A stretch of 64,000 nt of DNA from Mercurialis annua (Eukaryota > Streptophyta > Magnoliopsida > Malpighiales > Euphorbiaceae): NCBI RefSeq assembly GCF_937616625.2, contig NC_065570.1:45251665-45315664 (forward strand). Reading direction: 5' to 3'. Below, in pieces: positions 60,518-64,000 of this stretch. Positions within the stretch are counted from its first letter, which is position 1. Each line of letters opens with the position of its first letter. A program made the translations under genes and the position numbers. The notes beneath the pieces are model-generated. The model had not been told where the DNA came from. It ran no database searches and worked only from the letters and a program-made list of their open reading frames with translations.

Positions 60518-63500
60518 TTATGTAGGAGTGGTGAACGTGATTTGTTCCACTACTTGATCCGTCAAAGGTCCAAGATACGGCTTGCACCGTTGTCCATTTA
60601 CTTTGAAGATTTCACCACTAGAATTCTCCAATTCCAAAGCTCCATGACTTGCCACCGTTCGAATCTTGAAAGGACCGCTCCAACGGGATTTTAATTTCCC
60701 GGGAAATAATTTGAGGCGTGAGTTGTAGAGTAAGACAAAAGAGCCCTCCACAAACGTTTTAGGCACGATACGAGCGTCATGCCATCGTTTCGTCTTTTCT
60801 TTGTAAAGCTTGGCGTTTTCATAGGCATTTAACCGAAATTCGTCCAACTCATTGAGTTGAAGCATACGTTTCTCCCCCGCCGCTTTAAGGTCAAAATTGA
60901 GCTTTTTAATGGCCCAATACGCTCTATGTTCAAGTTCCACCGGAAGATGGCATGCTTTCCCAAAAACAATACGATATGGAGACATTCCGAGGGGCGTTTT
61001 AAAAGCCGTACGATATGCCCATAATGCATCATCTAGTTTCAGTGACCAATCTTTCCTTGTGTTATTAACCGTTTTCTCTAGAATTCTCTTTAGCTCACGG
61101 TTAGAAACTTCAACTTGCCCGCTTGTTTGAGGATGGTACGGAGTAGCGACCCGATGATAGACTTTATATTTCCGCATCAAGGCATCGAATTGCCTATTGC
61201 AAAAGTGAGATCCACCGTCGCTTATTATTGCTCTAGGAGTACCGTATCGATTCATCAAACGTTTGAGAAAATACAACACTACTTTGGCATCGTTAGTGGG
61301 TAATGCTTCCGCCTCTACCCATTTTGAAACGTAATCTACGCACACCAATATGTATTGCTTTCCAAACGACATAGGAAAAGGACCCATGAAGTCTATTCCC
61401 CACACATCAAAAAGTTCCACCTCTTGAATGTTGGTAAGCGGCATTTCATCTCTCTTAGATATGTTCCCCACTCTTTGGCATCGATCGCAATGACTAACAA
61501 AGTCTTTTGCATCGCGAAATAGCGTAGGCCAAAAGAATCCGCACTCTAGCACACGAGCGGCGGTCCTTGATGTACCATAGTGGCCCGCATAGTCCGAGGA
61601 ATGGCATTGACTAAGTATAGGCATCATCTCTTTTAGTGGTACACATCTCCTCAAAATCCCATCTCCACACACCTTGAAGAGGTACGGTTCCTCCCATAGA
61701 AACCGTTTAGCATCGCTCAAGAACTTCTTCCTTTGGTGGTAAGTCAAATCCGGTGGCATTATTTCGGAAGATAGATAGTTTGCGATATCCGCATACCATG
61801 GCGTTTCCACTTCCGAAAGTACCATCAATATCTCATCCGGAAACGTTTCATTAATCTCTACGCCACTTATAATTGGTTCCGGAATCTCTAACCTTGACAA
61901 GTGATCGGCGACGACGTTCTCCGTTCCTTTCTTGTCGCGAATTTCGATGTCAAACTCTTGCATAAGAAGCACCCATCGGATTAGTCTCGGTTTAGCATCT
62001 TGCTTTGCAAAAAGGTATCGAAGGGCCGCATGGTCCGTATAGATGATAACCTTAGAGCAAAGTAAGTACGACCGAAATTTATCCAATGCGAACACCACCG
62101 CAAGCATCTCTTTTTCGGTGGTGGTGTAATTGAGTTGAGCACCCGCCAATGTTCGGCTCGCATAGTATATCACGTGAAGCTTTTTCTCCCTCCGTTGCCC
62201 CAATACGCACCCAAGTGCTATATCGCTTGCATCACACATGAGTTCGAAAGGAAGAGTCCAATCGGGTGATGAAATAATTGGGGCCGAGATAAGGGCTTCC
62301 TTCAACCTAGAAAAAGCAACAAGGCAATCATTAGTAAATTCATAAGGAATATCTTTAACAAGCAAATTAGTTAAAGGACGAGCAATGGAAGAGAAATTTT
62401 TGATGAATCGTCGATAGAACCCGGCGTGCCCTAAGAAGGCACGAACTCCTTTTACGGTAGTTGGTGGTGGTAATTTCTCGATGATTTCCGTTTTTGCTCT
62501 ATCTACTTCAATGCCGTCCTTGGAGATTTTATGTCCCAAGACAATTCCTTCCTCTACCATGAAATGGCACTTCTCCCAATTCAAGACTAGATTGGTCTCC
62601 TCACACCGGGCCAACACTCGTTCAAGATTATTTAAGCATATCTCAAAAGAGTCCCCGAATACCGAAAAATCATCCATGAAGACCTCCATAATATCTTCAA
62701 TCATATCGGCGAAGATGGAAGTCATACATCGTTGAAATGTTGCCGGTGCATTACAAAGACCAAATGGCATTCTCCGATAAGCAAACGTTCCATAAGGACA
62801 TGTGAAAGTTGTTTTCTCTTGGTCATCCGGGAAGATAAGAATTTGATTGTACCCGGAATATCCATCGAGAAAACAATAATAAGCGTGGCCCGCTACCCGC
62901 TCCAACATTTGATCGATAAATGGTAACGGAAAATGGTCCTTCCTCGTCTCCGTATTCAACTTGCGGTAGTCAATACAAACACGCCATCCCGTTACCGTCC
63001 TAGTGGAAATTTGCTCACCCTTCTCGTTCTCAATCACTGTCATCCCCCCTTTCTTTGGAACGCATTGGATGGGACTAACCCACGCACTATCAGATATGGG
63101 GTATATAATTCCGGCGTCGAGAAGTTTTACTATCTCCTTGTGCACGACCTCCTTCATATTTGGATTCAAACGCCGTTGTCTTTGAGCCGATGCTCTTGAC
63201 TCATTTTCTAGGTGGATCTTGTGCATGACCACCGAGGGACTAATTCCTCGGATGTCCGAAATTTGCCAACCGATCGCCAATATATGTTGCTTCACCACTT
63301 TGACAACTCTCGCTTCTTGTGTTTCCGACAAGTTGTTTGAGATGATGATGGGAAGAGTCATGTTGTCGCCCAAAAACGCATACCGTAAGTGAGATGGTAA
63401 CGTTTTAAGCTCAACCTTTGGTGGAGAGATAGAAGAAGGTGGTGTCACGCTCTCTCTTCTAATCAAATTTTCGGCTTTCGGCTCATCTTCTTTGGAATAT

Positions 63501-64000
63501 TCTTCCCCGGAAGTTGCTTGTGTCTCCTCGGAATGGAATATGACTTTTGAAACCGGGAAAAGTTCTTCCACGAATTCATCAATCATATCCAATTTCATGC
63601 ATTCCACCTCTTCAAAAGTGTTGCGCATAATCCTTTTCATATCAAACTCCACTTTGTCATCATCGATACGCAAAGTGAGTCGTCCGGCGTGCACATCTAT
63701 CAATGCCCTCCCTGTGTTCATGAAAGGACGCCCAAGAATCATAGGGCATGTTTTATCCGCCGCATAGTCAAGTACGACAAAATCCACCGGAAAGATGAAT
63801 TTGTCTACTTTGACTAGAACATCTTCTACCACTCCGTATGGCTTTTTTAGGGAGTGGTCCGCCAATTGAAGCATCATTGATGTTTGCTTCAAAGTTTGAT
63901 CACCAAAAATATCCCTGAAAAGAAACAAAGGCATTAGATTGATACTTGCCCCTAAATCACATAGACAATTAATTGAATTTAAATCGCCTATTTTGCATGG
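60518..64000 (-). CDS. Athila pol polyprotein: protease, RT, RNase H, integrase (partial)
   Basis: An open frame of 1138 codons from the Met at 63934, continuing open to the window edge, where [10 protein letters not shown] marks the protease active site. The true start is outside. Counting from that Met: RT 235-475, with [12 protein letters not shown] (316-327) and catalytic FMDD (419-422); RNase H about 560-685 with CDAS (Asp568), EKEM (607-610), TDHA (Asp634) and ADHLSRLE (Asp677); integrase zinc finger His778/His785/Cys816/Cys819; core Asp848, Asp906 and Glu942 with 35 residues between the last two (D,D35E); C-terminal SRWSGPFKI (1083-1091). All catalytic residues are present and no frameshift is seen, so the element may be recent or still active. 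It copies element RNA into DNA and integrates it. Confidence 0.95.
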   Translation of the reverse strand, partial: PCKIGDLNSINCLCDLGASINLMPLFLFRDIFGDQTLKQTSMMLQLADHSLKKPYGVVEDVLVKVDKFIFPVDFVVLDYAADKTCPMILGRPFMNTGRALIDVHAGRLTLRIDDDKVEFDMKRIMRNTFEEVECMKLDMIDEFVEELFPVSKVIFHSEETQATSGEEYSKEDEPKAENLIRRESVTPPSSISPPKVELKTLPSHLRYAFLGDNMTLPIIISNNLSETQEARVVKVVKQHILAIGWQISDIRGISPSVVMHKIHLENESRASAQRQRRLNPNMKEVVHKEIVKLLDAGIIYPISDSAWVSPIQCVPKKGGMTVIENEKGEQISTRTVTGWRVCIDYRKLNTETRKDHFPLPFIDQMLERVAGHAYYCFLDGYSGYNQILIFPDDQEKTTFTCPYGTFAYRRMPFGLCNAPATFQRCMTSIFADMIEDIMEVFMDDFSVFGDSFEICLNNLERVLARCEETNLVLNWEKCHFMVEEGIVLGHKISKDGIEVDRAKTEIIEKLPPPTTVKGVRAFLGHAGFYRRFIKNFSSIARPLTNLLVKDIPYEFTNDCLVAFSRLKEALISAPIISSPDWTLPFELMCDASDIALGCVLGQRREKKLHVIYYASRTLAGAQLNYTTTEKEMLAVVFALDKFRSYLLCSKVIIYTDHAALRYLFAKQDAKPRLIRWVLLMQEFDIEIRDKKGTENVVADHLSRLEIPEPIISGVEINETFPDEILMVLSEVETPWYADIANYLSSEIMPPDLTYHQRKKFLSDAKRFLWEEPYLFKVCGDGILRRCVPLKEMMPILSQCHSSDYAGHYGTSRTAARVLECGFFWPTLFRDAKDFVSHCDRCQRVGNISKRDEMPLTNIQEVELFDVWGIDFMGPFPMSFGKQYILVCVDYVSKWVEAEALPTNDAKVVLYFLKRLMNRYGTPRAIISDGGSHFCNRQFDALMRKYKVYHRVATPYHPQTSGQVEVSNRELKRILEKTVNNTRKDWSLKLDDALWAYRTAFKTPLGMSPYRIVFGKACHLPVELEHRAYWAIKKLNFDLKAAGEKRMLQLNELDEFRLNAYENAKLYKEKTKRWHDARIVPKTFVEGSFVLLYNSRLKLFPGKLKSRWSGPFKIRTVASHGALELENSSGEIFKVNGQRCKPYLGPLTDQVVEQITFTTPT

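Larger units (their letters stand above)
54884..64000 (-). mobile_element. Athila-type Ty3/gypsy element (3' part; runs off window)
   Basis: In minus-strand order: pol (64000-60518), spacer with palindromic array, 448-codon ORF (59526-58180), non-coding 1.7 kb with a T/C-rich tract (57117-57155), purine tract, 3' LTR (56438-54884). Inserted in a Tat element; the left target site is GAACA (54879-54883). Gag and the 5' LTR lie beyond the right edge. Confidence 0.92.

Overview
The window looks like nuclear DNA of a eudicot plant. It is AT-rich, genes are split by GT-AG introns, foldback transposons (MITEs) are common, and nested Ty3/gypsy retrotransposons of the Athila, Tat and chromovirus types fill most of the space. 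The species cannot be named from the sequence.

Only one cellular gene is certain: a three-exon cytosolic fructokinase (18760-21763, + strand) that reads cleanly to 327 residues, with a TATA box and a CT-rich leader upstream. A second, tentative gene lies on the minus strand (two exons, 48518-48346 and 44947-44509; 203 residues; function unknown). A spliced-looking 5' gene end at 24640-25170 has no convincing continuation.

Layout. 1-7.6 kb: a decayed Tat element on the minus strand, with a convergent spliced ORF on the plus strand and an Athila-type solo LTR (5721-7194, perfect 5-bp target duplication) inserted in its pol. 8-14 kb: several MITEs in AT-rich DNA. 13.2-16.4 kb: a second Tat remnant (PR-RT) with the same convergent ORF, followed by a LINE-type RNase H remnant. 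18.6-21.9 kb: fructokinase. 22-25.6 kb: MITEs. 25669-34570: a full-length chromovirus-like LTR element with no recognisable coding capacity, inserted in the middle of a MITE. 34.6-38.0 kb: a degenerate Athila pol, interrupted by an Athila LTR (38033-about 41906), which is itself interrupted by a chromovirus solo LTR (38454-41123). 41.9-49 kb: CACTA, hAT, Stowaway and Mutator-like MITEs around the tentative gene. 49-54.9 kb: a third Tat element on the plus strand, with gag and the RT core deleted. 54884-64000: a young-looking Athila element on the minus strand (3' LTR, 448-codon extra ORF, intact pol) that runs off the right edge.

The most unusual pattern is that the Athila and chromovirus LTRs here carry GC-rich tandem arrays of short palindromes in otherwise AT-rich sequence. 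Each family has its own motif (built on CACGTTCGTGCA, CCCGAACGGG, CTTGCGCGCGCAAG or TCACGACGTGA). In the Athila families the same motif also recurs in the spacer downstream of pol. One motif, CACGTTCGTGCA, is shared by an Athila LTR and a chromovirus LTR, two unrelated lineages.
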